64,000 nt of DNA from Wolfiporia cocos. Lineage: Eukaryota; Basidiomycota; Agaricomycetes; Polyporales; Phaeolaceae. This document shows, in pieces, positions 1 through 11,800 of this stretch (position 1 is its first letter; the number at the start of each line of letters is the position of its first letter). Under the pieces are notes generated by a model that had not been told where the DNA came from, did not search any database, and saw nothing but the letters and a program-made list of their open reading frames with translations. Location: the NCBI GenBank assembly GCA_029448655.1, contig JACCLO010000009.1, positions 2,852,001 to 2,916,000 on the forward strand. The letters run 5' to 3'. Both the position numbers and the translations under genes were made by a program.

Positions 1-2070
1 ATACATATATCATAACACATTGTACATACACTGGGAGAATGCCTTGCTCACCCACGTATGTCAAAAGTGCGTGCTATACTGAGTATAGGAACGACTGTCT
101 TCATGACCCTAGTGCTATATGTGGAAATCGCCCAGCAAGGCCTGACTTCCGGTACTAGAATCGAGAGACCAGTCGGTACAAACTGCCGGTGAGCCTCAAC
201 GCTCCGCCCGGCCTATCATGGACTACCTAGCGACCCGCTAGTTTGCCCATCATTGTGCCATCCTGCGTCCTGGCAACGCCACAGACCAACACTATATATT
301 CTGACTTGACATAAAAGACTCGGCGAAGGTCAACGAGAAATTGCGCGCAACAGGACGCCTTACTACGCTACTGTATATTGTCTACCTACCTCAGCTGGGC
401 CCCTATGACCCGTGCACGGCGACTTGACAGCTGCATCGAAATACAGGGCCTATACTACGTGATGAAGTTGTGATATTAAAGCTGTGGAGTCGAACGCCGT
501 TCAGCTTTCTGAACACTGGTGTCGCATCAAACAAATCCTACTTCTCTTCATTCGCCGGTTCGCTCCAGCAGTATCGTCACTCGTGCGGACTTCGCTGAGA
601 ACTCTATGGGTGCTTCGAGTACTATATACTATGGATGGACACAGGTTGCAAAGCGGACACAGGTTGTAAACTGGCTCACATAACGAGAAGTAGTAAGAGT
701 TGGCCCCCCAAAATAATCGTAGCAGTACTCGTGCTTCTGACCTTGAAGTTGATGTCAAAATCATGTGCTATTTCCAAGTGTCGGGTACTGTAGAAAATCA
801 TTGGTGTCGCAAACGCCTCCAAGATTGTGAAATTCATGCAATAAAATGCATTGATTTTCAGATCTAGTCCGATCCAGTGATTGAAACATCTCGCTCTTCT
901 TTGAACAACGTAATATACCTGGTACTACTCTTATGATCAATCTCCGGTCCTCATTGTAGTACAGACTCTGTGTAGAGTTATGGAACAATGTTCAAATGCA
1001 ACAAAGCGCTGGCTCATTACTCAGAAAGGAAGTTACGTAATCTCGCATATTCAAACTCCGTTTCGGCAGCTTCGGCATGATGGCCCGACTCGCTGGTCAA
1101 GCCGGCCGACTGCTGCAATCTGCCGAGATCTCGGCATGCGCGGTAATGCGTGACTATCCGTGACATAATTTTGCAACCTCTGTCCGTTTGACACCCTCCA
1201 CTTGGAACGTCTTGCTCACTCGTTCAACATACACATCTGTTGACATTATATTTTTGTTCCATAGACAGGATACATGGCTATCCATCTAAAAAGATCCGGT
1301 GGCAAACGGCGGCGAGCTGAATGTACTATCCACTTTTGCAACCTGTGTCCATCCACAGTAAGCATCATGGGATCTATTACCGAACTCGATCACTTTTACA
1401 TACTGAATATAAATCTATGAGTGGCGACTTATATTCTACCGTGCCTCTATGGGCCATAGTACTAGTATGTATATGATACAACTCAGGGGCGGGCAGAAGC
1501 GCTCCCGATGCGTCGATATTCACGCTGGTGTCATGCGCGTGGATTTTACAAGGCCGAAAGATAACCAAGTACAATACGCGGATCGCCTCGTTCTGTTCAG
1601 ACGTTAGTCACAGCCCCCCCCCCCCCCCTACATTCCATCCCACTAATGTGCTTTGTAAACTGATGTAAATTGATGGAAGCGAAGCGGTCAAGAGCACATC
1701 GTACATGTATGGCATGGCAGCAAACCAACTTGCCTAAGCTCTCGCGACGATGAGATCATTGACCTCGCGCGTATTGCACTCACGCTTTAGCATGCCGCCT
1801 ACCGTTTGCAGAGGGCATAGGCAGCGGCGACAACTTGACCCAGCTCGTCGTGCCCCTCGCCAGATCGCGGCGCCGCGGCGCATGACCAAAGAGGACCGGG
1901 CGTGAGACAACTAAGGACTCGTTTTTGGTGCGTCGTTTCGGGAACACATCCTATGGTTACACTCAAGAACAACAATTACGCAATCCTCCTACAATGGGAC
2001 CCACCAACCGTCAATTCATGCCTTGCTGAGTCTCCTTCCTTCTAAGCTCTTTCCATCCTTCGTAGCCTTC
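1..2070. other. Intergenic region without a recognisable gene
   Basis: I see no coding region with recognisable domains here; the open frames are short and unsupported. Two things stand out. A 15-base C run lies at 1614-1628. A 20-base exact inverted repeat starting GGATGGACACAGG lies at 633-652, with its reverse complement at 1335-1354, which could mark a decayed short inverted-repeat element of about 720 bp. No matching target-site duplication was found. Confidence 0.6.
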
Positions 2071-3926
2071 TCACCTGTTATTAGCGCTCTGACGCTTCTT
2101 GTCATTCTGATGCGACTGTCTCCAGTGCATCTCAGGCGTCTGCTCATTGAGACGCTTGATGAAGTCTTCTTGTTTCAGCTTGAATTGCTCGACCAGCTTC
2201 GGACCATACTTCACTGCGATTCGGGCAAGAACCGTCGCGTAATGCCACGCTCCGAACGCAGTTGAAATGTCAAACTTCTCGATATGCTCTTCGAAGATGT
2301 GCACATACTGGATAGTCTCGTATGAGTGATACGGAGCTCGAAGCACAAAGAGCATAGAATCATACCTCTCCGTCCACCCAAGTACTTGTCAGCATCGCTA
2401 CGGGCCCGTCCGACATGACACCGAAGACCGGCTGCCTTGTGATGCCGACGGTCTCTAGGAATCTTGCCGCCGCGGTTGAATAGATGCGATGCTGATTCTG
2501 AGTCTTGATGCGATCTATGTCTCTTTTCTGATATACGGCCACAAGCAGGGGAAGCTCCAGCCACGAGCAAGGGCCGCCGGACTCTTGAAGTGTCAGCTCA
2601 CCCACAGATTCTGCGAGTGCGACCGGCTCGGAAAAGTCATGGCAGTACCGATGGAGGACTATGTCGGAGGCGTCTGGCGAAGAGACATTGTCTCTCGAGC
2701 TAGAGGTTGACTGCGACGGGGTAGATCGTGAATTACCCTGGCCACTTCCTTCTCCATCGTTACTGGGTCCTTTCGTTTCCTCCAGAATGGTTGGAAGTGC
2801 GAAAGTAGGCAGCATGGTCGATCTTTCAGCCGTCGGTGGATCAACGAAGCAATAAGGGGCCAGAGTTCCCTCGTCAACGGGCAACGGTATCACTATCGCC
2901 CCCAGAGCGTCGCACACACCCGTGAGCGGGGAAACTGCAGCACGGTCGAGCACCGTCTCGTATAGAGTTTTGTCAGGATCGGAGGCGTCCCACTGTGCTA
3001 CGGCCGACATCATGCGGCCACGTCTCTCCCGCCAAGAGGCGATTTCCCAACCCAGGTCCGTTAGTATCTTTCCATCCACAGCACCCAACTTGCTCGGAAG
3101 TATCCGCGAGAGCTCGAACATGTACATGTCACTGTTGGTGGAGAGATCTAATATATCTGCGACCACGCTTCGTGGCAGGTGGATTGTACGTTCCAGACTG
3201 TTGCACCGGTTCTATGTCACTGTACCGAGGATCCATTGTAAAAACACTCACGATGGGAGTAGACATGTTGCTACACCAGAATCGTTTGCAGGGAGACCTC
3301 CATCTCTGTCCATCGGTCGTGCATGCATGCCTTGCTCTGGAAGTTTGGATAGAAAGTCAAAGAGAAGCTTATCAAGGTCATGGCGCCAACTAGCATCATT
3401 CATGCAGAGTGGCGACCGTGCTTTCGTACGTGCTTGCATGCATGCTTGCAAGATCGCCGTTAAGCTAGCAGTCGCATAACTTGGCTTAGCTCGTCGGCGC
3501 TCAAATTTCCACCACGAGTGACGCGGTAGCAGTACCCATCGCATCTGTTCAGATGATACTTGACTTGCATCTGAAGCTCTTCAAGAAATGCTTGAACTTT
3601 TTCGTCAACGGAAGGCATCTGAGACAGTGAGTATGATGTAAGCACTAGGAGATACAACAACTCACTTGTGACTCCCATTCCTCTGGCCAGAAGAATTCAG
3701 CAGTGTCGATGTGGATGGCATACATGTCAGAATCAGATAGCAACGAGACTGGAACGGCTTTCCTATCGAAGAGCCATGTCATTGTTCGAGAGAATGCAGC
3801 ATCAGGTGGGCCGGAGCAAAATCTGAATGGTGTATATTAGCCATTATACATGGTGATTTGCCATTCCACTCACTGGGAACATGGCTGAGGCTTTTCGGAC
3901 CCTCCTGTTGATGGCGGTCCAGACAT
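2071..3926 (-). CDS. Unrecognised multi-exon fungal protein
   Basis: A protein of roughly 500 residues on the minus strand, resembling uncharacterised Agaricomycete proteins; I cannot assign a function. I chose the ATG at 3926 (reading MSGPPSTGGSEK) because its exon splices in phase through a GTGAGT donor into the exon reading FCSGPPDAAFSRTMTW. Later exons include PSVDEKVQAFLEELQ near 3.6 kb, a long exon at about 3.2-2.37 kb with a Ser/Thr/Gly-rich low-complexity stretch, and a last exon (2307-2071) with YVHIFEEHIEKFD. The last intron, 2365-2308 (58 bp), begins GTATGA and ends CAG. The motif GVMSDGPVAMLTSTWVDGE in the long exon is the best family handle. One middle splice, near 3.45 kb, would use a poor GTTATG donor and is uncertain. 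There is no signal peptide or membrane segment. Confidence 0.6.
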
Positions 3927-4711
3927 ACTACAACGAGGAACCACTAAGCGATATATGCGATGTGGGAGAAAAAGGTGGAGAAGCAGTAGCGGGTCGCCGA
4001 ATATATGCGCGAGAGACCGAAAGAGAGGATGCGTGGAGTGTATGTACGAATACAAAAACCCCACAAAGTACAATGGCCACGGGCTATCGCGTACGTTCGC
4101 GACGAAGTCCATCTACAATGAATACAACGACTTGTAAACTAATAACTCACTTACGATCCCTCTCGCCGCAAAGTCTTGACCAGTCGCGTTGAGTTTGGCG
4201 TCGCCTCGCTGAAACTCAGAGCGCCGTATCACACAGAAGTCGCGAGGAGAGGGGATTGGATCACAGCCCGTCACGCGACGCGACTATAAGTTACAAATGG
4301 GAGAAATTCGAGAACTAACCAAAACATGACAGAACAAGAACTAGTGATTCACGATCGAAGAAGCTAGCGATCGAGTAACTCGTTAAGGGAATATTGCCAC
4401 CATTTTGTCATGTGGCTGAGAGACAATGTGAAGGACAGGAGGTCGCGTCATCGGGACTGACGTCAGTAGCGCGCAATGGCTCGGACACCATCGACAGGAT
4501 CCAGACCGCGCGTTTACAGACACAAATCATCAATCATCCATCTCCTGGACGCTGTTGGTCTTGCCAGCATTTCTGTATGCGCATGTGAGAGCCTTGAAAC
4601 GTACCGTCGGCAAGCGCGTACAGCCCGCCGATATCATACATTTCATCGCACGACGCGCACTCGGCCATCACGCCGACCAATCAGCACTTCAACACCACCC
4701 CTCTCCTCGCG
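3927..4711. other. Intergenic region, about 0.8 kb
   Basis: This lies between the start of the unrecognised minus-strand gene and the end of GPN2. It should hold the promoter of the former. The long open frames from about 4.5 kb onward reflect high GC content and overlap GPN2 antisense, so I do not call them genes. No RNA gene or repeat was seen. Confidence 0.5.
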
Positions 4712-6105
4712 CTACTTCCGCTCCCGAACCCGCGCCACCCCCTCCGCCGCCTCCTTCGCCGCCGCGGCAGCAGCCGCGCGGACCGCCTCGCCCTCCCTTG
4801 CCCACTGTGCGCGCTCCCACGCGTCCCATTCCTCGCGCGCGTCGACCCAGCGCTCCTGCACGTCGCGCGGGTCCGCGCGCGGGCCGCGAATCGGGCCCGC
4901 GGCGCTGGAGAAGAGCGCGTGCGCGTTCGGGCGCAGCGCGGGCGGGAGCGCATGCGCGTTCCCCGCGGGGTCGGCAGGCGAGTCTGCGGTCTGCAGCAGG
5001 GCGCTCGGAGAAGCTGTGATCTGGGAGCTTGGAGGGTGAGAGGGAGGGGAGGGGGAGGAGGAGGGACGGACACGGGGCGGAGGGTGCCCGTGCGCGTGTG
5101 CGGAGGGGGCAGATGGGGCGGACGTACGTGTGCTGGTGGCGGCGGAGAGGTCGCGCAGGGCGGAAGCGGGGACGGGGACCGTGCCTGGGGGCGCGGGGGC
5201 CGTGGGAGGGGGGACGAAGACGCAGCCGGTCGCCTTGTCGATCACGCGCATTAGATGGAGCATCGATTCTTTGTCCTGCGGGTGTGCGTCGCGTGCGACG
5301 CGGGCAAGAGCATCAGCGTCAGCAGGCAGATAGAGGAGCTGCGTGCGCACCTCTACGGCGAGCGTCTCGAAGCCGACGAGGCCAAAGTCCTCGATGAGCC
5401 CGCAGATGGCCATGTTGAGCGCGGCGTAGCGCGGGGACGCGCTCGCGAGGGCGGTCTCGAGGTAGGAGAGGTCCTGGACCTCTGTGTAGAAGTCGAGGTT
5501 AAAGTCGAGCTCGCCGTACTGGCGGATGAGGTCGACCTTGGAGAGCACGTTCACGTGCGGGAGCTCGAGGTGGAGCATCGCGCGGAGGCTGAGCATGAGC
5601 ACGGACACGTACTTTGCCGCGTCGGTGACGTAGTGCGCGTCGCAGAGGTGCACGGCAGCGAGCTGCGGCGGGCGGTCAGGGCAGGCGCGCGGGACGACGT
5701 ACCTTTACGCACCCGGAAGCCCGCACGCGCGAGGCGGCGGACGACGCGGCGGACGCTCTCGTGGTTCGTGCTGAGCTCGACCTGGCCGGGGAGGTCGAAG
5801 AGGACGTACGCGTCGGGCGGGAGGCGGGCGAGCTCGCCCTCGAGCCAGTCGACGTTCGCCTCGAGGTACTCGATGCAGAAGAGCATCGCGCCGTTCGGGC
5901 CGAGCCCGTGGGCGGCCATCGCATCGTCGAGGGTAATGAGCTGCGCGATGTCGACCGCGCACGGGTACGGGATGTGCTCGTTCGCGGGGTCGAGGTTCAC
6001 GACGGCGATGGGGCGGCCGAGGGCGGTGAAGAGCTGGTGCTTGCCGTAGCAGTACGTGGACTTGCCCGAGCCGGGCGCGCCGCAGACGACTTCGCCAAAG
6101 GGCAT
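4712..6105 (-). CDS. GPN2: GPN-loop GTPase 2
   Basis: Gpn2 is a small GTPase of the family that helps assemble and import RNA polymerase II and III. Exon 1 (6105-5713) begins MPFGEVVCGAPGSGKSTYC, giving the P-loop GAPGSGKST at once. It then carries LDPANEHIPY, the eponymous GPN tripeptide (GLGPNGAM) and the G3 motif DLPGQVELST. Exon 2 (5662-4712) opens with AAVHLCDAHYVTDAAKY and contains SKVDL (G4). The intron is 5712-5663 (50 bp). Its donor is the GTGCGT right after GFR, not the GTACGT 10 bases further on, because only the former keeps phase. The last ~150 residues after IDKATGCVFVPP are unusually rich in Ala, Pro and Ser, longer and more biased than the usual GPN2 tail, ending in an Arg/Glu-rich helix. 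It is transcribed divergently from the DNA glycosylase gene. Confidence 0.93.
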
Positions 6106-6235
6106 TGCGGTGGTGGTGGTGGCGGATGAGTGCAGCAGCGGGAGCCACAAATTGACCGAGTCTTTCGGAGATCCCGATGCGGCAAGTGCTCAAGTTCACA
6201 CTTGTGGGTCCGTATGGGTCTCCGTGTCCTCCATC
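6106..6235. promoter_or_regulatory. Short bidirectional promoter region
   Basis: Only 130 bp separate the GPN2 start codon (minus) from the glycosylase start codon (plus), so both must use this stretch or overlap each other's 5' untranslated region. It contains a (GGT)n-like run near 6109-6122. No clear TATA box is visible. The shared promoter is inferred from gene layout. Confidence 0.5.
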
Positions 6236-8578
6236 ATGGATGACGACGAGGACACCAAGCCCGAGCTCATCCAGCGGTTTGCGGAGACGCTGTCCTCCTT
6301 CAGATTTACGCCGACGCTGTCCCGCTCGCCGCGTAAGCTCAAGCGAGAGTCTACCGACGGCGACGACGCCCTTCCTGTCCTCTCATCCCCGAGCCGCAAG
6401 TCTCGGGCACGGATTAACGTGAAGAGGGAGACACGTGCCTCAGCGAGGGCAACAGCAAAGGAAGAGCTCTTTTGCGCCACCAGCCCAGAGGCCGCAGCAA
6501 AGGTAAATGCGAAGGCAGCGAAGGGCAAGCGCGGGTACGCCCCGCCAGAGAATTACGCCCATCTCGAGCCATTGAACAGCTACCTGAAGGAGGAACTGGA
6601 TAGTGAGATGATTTTTTTGATCACTAAGCTTCTTCTGACATTGCATAGTCCTGTTTTGTGGCATCAAGTGCGTACGCTCATGTTTATTATTCGAGACATT
6701 CCCTTGAATGTTCGATCCCATTTGGCTGCCTACGGCGAATATGCAGCCCAGGACTCATGTCTGCAACAGCCGGCCACCACTTTGCGAACCCGACGAACCA
6801 CTTCTGGCGCTGCCTCCACCGCTCCGGTGCGCTTCTTGTTATCTCTATCGTTTCAGGCATTATATACTCCTCGCTTTCCCGCCCGTATTACAACGAGCGC
6901 ACTGCTAAGGTACGGCTCGTCCACCTTCACCGACACGGGATCGATATGACATAGACCGGCTGAATTGGCGCGTCCCAATTGCCGTCAGATCTCGAGTTCA
7001 GCTTCCAGTCGCATTGGCAGTATATTTGCTCACGTCCTGCATCGTTCGTCGATAACATGAAGGTTTTGGTTACCAATTCTTTTCCTAGTGTGGCTTGCTC
7101 TACAATTGAGAATGTAGGATGCATTTGCACGCAGAGCTCCAATATCCCCGAAATAGCCTTGCAATGGTTTTTGCATGCCATCTAACATATGAGCTACATC
7201 TGACCCCGCTTGATCTTGTGAAACATCACTTCCGCTGCAAGAGAACGATCGCTCGTGCTGACGACATAATTCCTACCTAGGCCTGACGCCCACCGACACC
7301 GGGCTTCCCCTCCTACCGAGCGAGGACAAGACACTCCCAGCGCGCTTCAACATCGGCCTGGTGCGTATCCCCGTCTCTTCCTGTCCCCATTTCATCTGCT
7401 CGCGGAGACGACTGTGGCCCTGCCCATCTCTCGACCGGGTGCGGCTATCTCCAATCCTCCAATCCTCCCGCATTCTGTTCCCAAGCATACGTTCCGCATC
7501 CCGAACAGTGTATTTTCGTGCTGGCTGTTTCTCTCTATCAATCAAGCGCTCACTTCCCGCGGCGTAGATCAACCTCGTCGCGCGGCCGAGCAGTGAGGTG
7601 CGTGCGCGGCCATATTCCCCGGTCGATTTCGCTCATCGTTGATCTATTGCGCACGGCTGTATCCGCCACGCGCGCCCTTCCTCCCGCATCCCTCGCTCTG
7701 CTCCTGCTTGCCCGTCTGCACGCCCGTCTCTCGCTCCCACCCCCGCTTCGCGCCCCCTGCGTACCCCTTTCCTCCGTGCACTCTTCTCTCGCACCTCGTG
7801 CTTCTCTTCTCTCCGCCGTTACCTCCCCCGTCCTGCCTTCCCCTCAGGCAGCCGAGCTCGCGCCCGCAGAGCTCGCTGCGGGGGTCCCCACTCTCCTGCG
7901 TACGCTCGCACTTACGCGCCCGCGCGTCCTCTGCTTCGTCGGGCGCATCCTCTGGGACGCGTTCGCGCGCGCGCTGCCGCCGGACCTGCGTGGCACCGCG
8001 GGCTGGGATAAAGGTAAGGGTGAGTCCCGCCGGCACGCGGAATGAATGCGCGTCTGTACGCTGACGGCGCGAGCGCAGGTGCGCAAGCGAGCGGGACGCG
8101 CGGGCGGGGCGTGAAGGCACGCACGGGGCGCGCGCCGAAGGACGCGTTTGTGTATGACGTGCAGCCGTACAAGGTCGTGCACGCGGTCGACGGTGCGCCT
8201 CCTCCTCCCTGGCGTAGAGCGTGGGTTCGGGGGCTGACGTCGACGTTTCCGTCGGGCGGCTTGCGCTGCGCCTCCGCTCCGTAGACGCCGAGGGCGCACG
8301 GGTGCGCGAGACGCTCTTCTTCGTCATCCCAAGCACGTCCGGGCGCGTCGTGAGCCACCAGGTGCGTTACTCCGCGATTATTGTCTGTAGACTTTCCCTG
8401 AACGGCTCGATCCCCTGCGCTGGTACGCGCGCCGCTGACTGCGCCGCGCTCGCAGCTCACAGACAAGATAGAACTGTGCATTCTGCTAAAGAAGCGGCTG
8501 GAGGAGGCCAAGGCGGGGACGCTTGACACGTCGAATATGCGTGTCGTCCCCGTGCCATCGGCAGGAAACAGCGTATGA
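6236..8578 (+). CDS. TDG: MUG/TDG-type mismatch-specific uracil/thymine DNA glycosylase
   Basis: This enzyme excises T or U from G mismatches in nuclear base-excision repair; the S. pombe relative is Thp1. The N-terminus (MDDDEDTKPELIQRFAE) is a basic disordered tail. The catalytic motif GIN-PG is split by an intron and is followed by SATAGHHFANPTNHFW, the family signature. The second signature is INLVARPSSE. Further on come RPRVLCFVGRILWDAF and, near the end, TLFFVIPSTSGRVVSHQ. Supported exons: 6236-6602, 6649-6667, 6747-6826, 7282-7360, 7568-7597, 7848-8013, 8079-8192, then one from about 8.23 kb and a last one to the TGA at 8576-8578. The splice into the exon at 8.23 kb is unresolved. Oddities are a 19-bp micro-exon (6649-6667) and a 455-bp intron (6827-7281), against a norm near 55 bp. 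It is convergent with Brr2, about 240 bp away. Confidence 0.88.
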
Positions 8579-8819
8579 GAACGTTTTGGCAACGATACAT
8601 TGGGTTATGTGTTTTTTGTAGTTGTCTTGGTATTTTATGTTCAGCTTACCGTTGTATCGTCATCATTCCTGCTTTACGGCCTGCAGGCCGTGTAGGGACC
8701 ATTCAAGAAAAATGGGGAATGTATAAATACATGTCAGTGATGATACATTTTACGTCTACGACACACACAGCACGCGAAAGCATGAGCCACACAAGATCGT
8801 CAGTCCGCCGTGGGGGCAT

Positions 8820-11800
8820 CTACTCCTCCATCACCTCGTCGCTGCTCTCCTCCTCGCTCTCGCTCTCTTCGCCCTCCGCGACCTCGACCTCGTCCAGGTC
8901 GATGTCGTGGTCCGCGCCGACGTACGCGTCGCAGATGATGTATAGCTTGAGCTTGTGCGTCCCCTGTGGGAGCGTGAACTCGAGCCGCGCGTTCAGCGTC
9001 CGGTGCACCGTCACACGCTTGATCGCGAGCAGCGTGCGCGTCGCGGGCAGGCCGACGACGAGCCACCAGTTCGGCAGCTTCTTAAGCGGGTAGAACGGTG
9101 CGACCGCGAGCTCCTCGTCCCCGCTCGCCTCCTCGTCTGCGTCCCGGCTGAGCGACACCTGCAGCTGGATCGGCGAGCCCGCGGTGTAGTCGCCCTTTGC
9201 AAGCTCGAAGTTCACGTCGAGCGTCGGATACGAGTTGACGAAGGTCGCGACATCGCGCCTGCAAGGTGGTCAGTGGGTGTCTACCAAATAACTGGGAGAT
9301 GGTACGCATACATCTGCCGGGCGTCCATTTGCAGTACTTCATTGCGCTTGTCGTCTTCCATTTCCATGATGTCGTACACAGACTCGATACCAGCTTCTTT
9401 GCATCGTTTAATGACCTGTCAGCGTCGTCAGCATATATTCCCAGGCATGAATGACTGCGATGACACGTACATCGGGCTCGAAGTGCGGAATCTGCTTGAG
9501 TGGCGAGTCCGTCTCCCAGCATGCCTGCACACACATTTGCGAAAGATCCATGGCGCCTAGCGCATTCAACCATGCATTCGAAGACATGACATCGACACAT
9601 GCCGACAGGAGGTTGAGCACTTTCTCCAGCACAAGAACCTGATCTGCCGCGAGATCCGGCGGAAGTTGCAGCCGCGAGAAGTGAGCCTGGAGCAAGAGGA
9701 AGGTCTTGAAGTGCGGCGCCTCGAAATCAGCACGCTCCAGCTTGACGGGTACGCGGTCGTAGATGCGCCGGAGGAGCACGTCTTCGTGCCGACGAATTGG
9801 TATCGACTCGAACTCGGCAGACGAGGAGACGACTTCCAGCAGTCCCTTGAGCTTTGTTCGCTCCTTGAGAGACAAGGTGTACACCTCCACAGTGACATCT
9901 GTGAACGATGAGAGAATGATTACGACGCAATACCAGCTCCACTCACATGAGATGTTGTAGTATGCAGCAATCATACCCAGGTTCAACGGAGATACATCCA
10001 TTTCGTCCTCTGCAGAAACCAGCTCAGTCGTCAGGCACCACGACCCGCTCCATCAAACTCACCAATGGCAATGCACTTGGAGTTGACGAGATCGTTCAAG
10101 GTAGTCTCGACCAACTCGGAAAGGTGGTCCGACAAGTGTTGATGACTGACATTGTGGAGGTTGTAGTAGTTCGGGTTCTGCGTCATCCGTCGGTAGAAGT
10201 ACGTCCAGGTCAGGATATCCTGGGTAACGACTGCCGTCAGACATGGACCATGTCAAAATTGAGAGGACGTACCATGGCATCCTGCTTGTTCTCGATGGTT
10301 TTGACAGCAATCTCAGCCAAGAAGTAGTCGTGCAACATGTGAGTAGGCAGATGCGACTCGATGGGTAGACCCTCCGCCAAGAATTTCTTGTAGAAGTCCT
10401 TCCTCGTCTGTTGGCACATGAGAACGCATCGGCTCTTTTCGTCCTCCATTGGCCTACAAGCACGGCCCATTATCTGGAGCACGTCCATGACAGGGTAGTC
10501 GACATATCGATGTTCCTTGCCCTCATAGGACTGGACGCCCATGATAATCACCATGTAGCTAGCCACAGGTAGGCTCCAAGCGGTGTCCTACATAGCAGGT
10601 TTAATGTAATGTGCGAGGCATTGGTCATTTGAAGCCTACCTTTGAAGCTATCAGGACCTGAATAGCACCTGACTGGAACAGTCGCTCGACAATGCGCTTG
10701 TCTTGCTTATTCAAGGCCTCATGATAATAGCCGATTCCGTACTTCAGTGTCTCCACCAAGCCCCGGTCGGTGATATGATCCAGGTGAGGTTGGAGGTCCT
10801 CTAGCTCAATGTTCAGAAAACGGCTGCTATTGTCATCTGCGCCACAGTGCGTGAGGATATCGTCCGCGGTCAAACGGCATTGTCTCCGCGAGGGAACAAA
10901 GATGATGACAGGTTTCGTGGGCGAGTACTCCAAAATAGCGAGATATGCGGGCTTGGACATAGCGATCATTAGAGACGGGAAGTGAGGGATATTGAAGCTC
11001 TGCAAGTGAATGTCCATGTCCAGAGGACGTGCACTAAAGAGAGATCAGAGTTTTTCCAGATCAGATATCTGGAAGGCTAACCTCGGAGGGAAATTGAAAA
11101 TCGCGTGTGATGGTGCACCCATCCATTCGCCCAGGTCCCGCGCGTTTGCTAATGAGACGCCACATGCGACGATACGAGTCTTGATCTCTGTTTGCGCGGA
11201 GACGTAACGGGTGCGAGAAATGACAACCTCGTAAGTGGGTCCAACTTCGCCACCAACAAGCTGAACCTCATCGGCTATAAGCAAACCAATCGTTTGGACG
11301 TTCTTACGCTGACGCCATCTGCGCGACAGGACATCCCACTGCGTCGCACAGCGTTAGCGGTGCACAGAATCAAAGCGGACCTTGCTTACCTGTGTAGGCG
11401 TACAGACGATGAGATCACCCCTCTCCAATAGCCGTAGATCGGCACTGGTCTCTCCAGTCAAACTGACAATTTCTTTGCCTCCCTGGAGACCACCGAACTT
11501 ATTGCGCCACTCGGAAACTCGCAGGTCAACCATTTCTTGATATGGCTCAATGCATACCGCTCGTTGATGGTCCCGTTTGCTCCATAATCTGAGGAGAGCA
11601 AACTCGGCGCAGATTGTCTTACCACTGCCGGTGGGCGCACCAACAAAGACATTCTCATCAGTCGTGTACAAAGCCTGGAAGACCTGTGTTTGGATCTTGT
11701 TGAACGTCTGGATGGTTGATGAGTAGATGCTTTCAAACTCCTGATTGTGAAGGGCAGAAAGAGGCAATGCCTGCAGGTCGAGAAGAGGTGTTGGTGGCGG

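Noticed and set aside
4476..5254. Long plus-strand Arg/Ala/Pro-rich frames
   Set aside because: They are antisense to GPN2 in very GC-rich sequence, where stop codons are rare in all frames.
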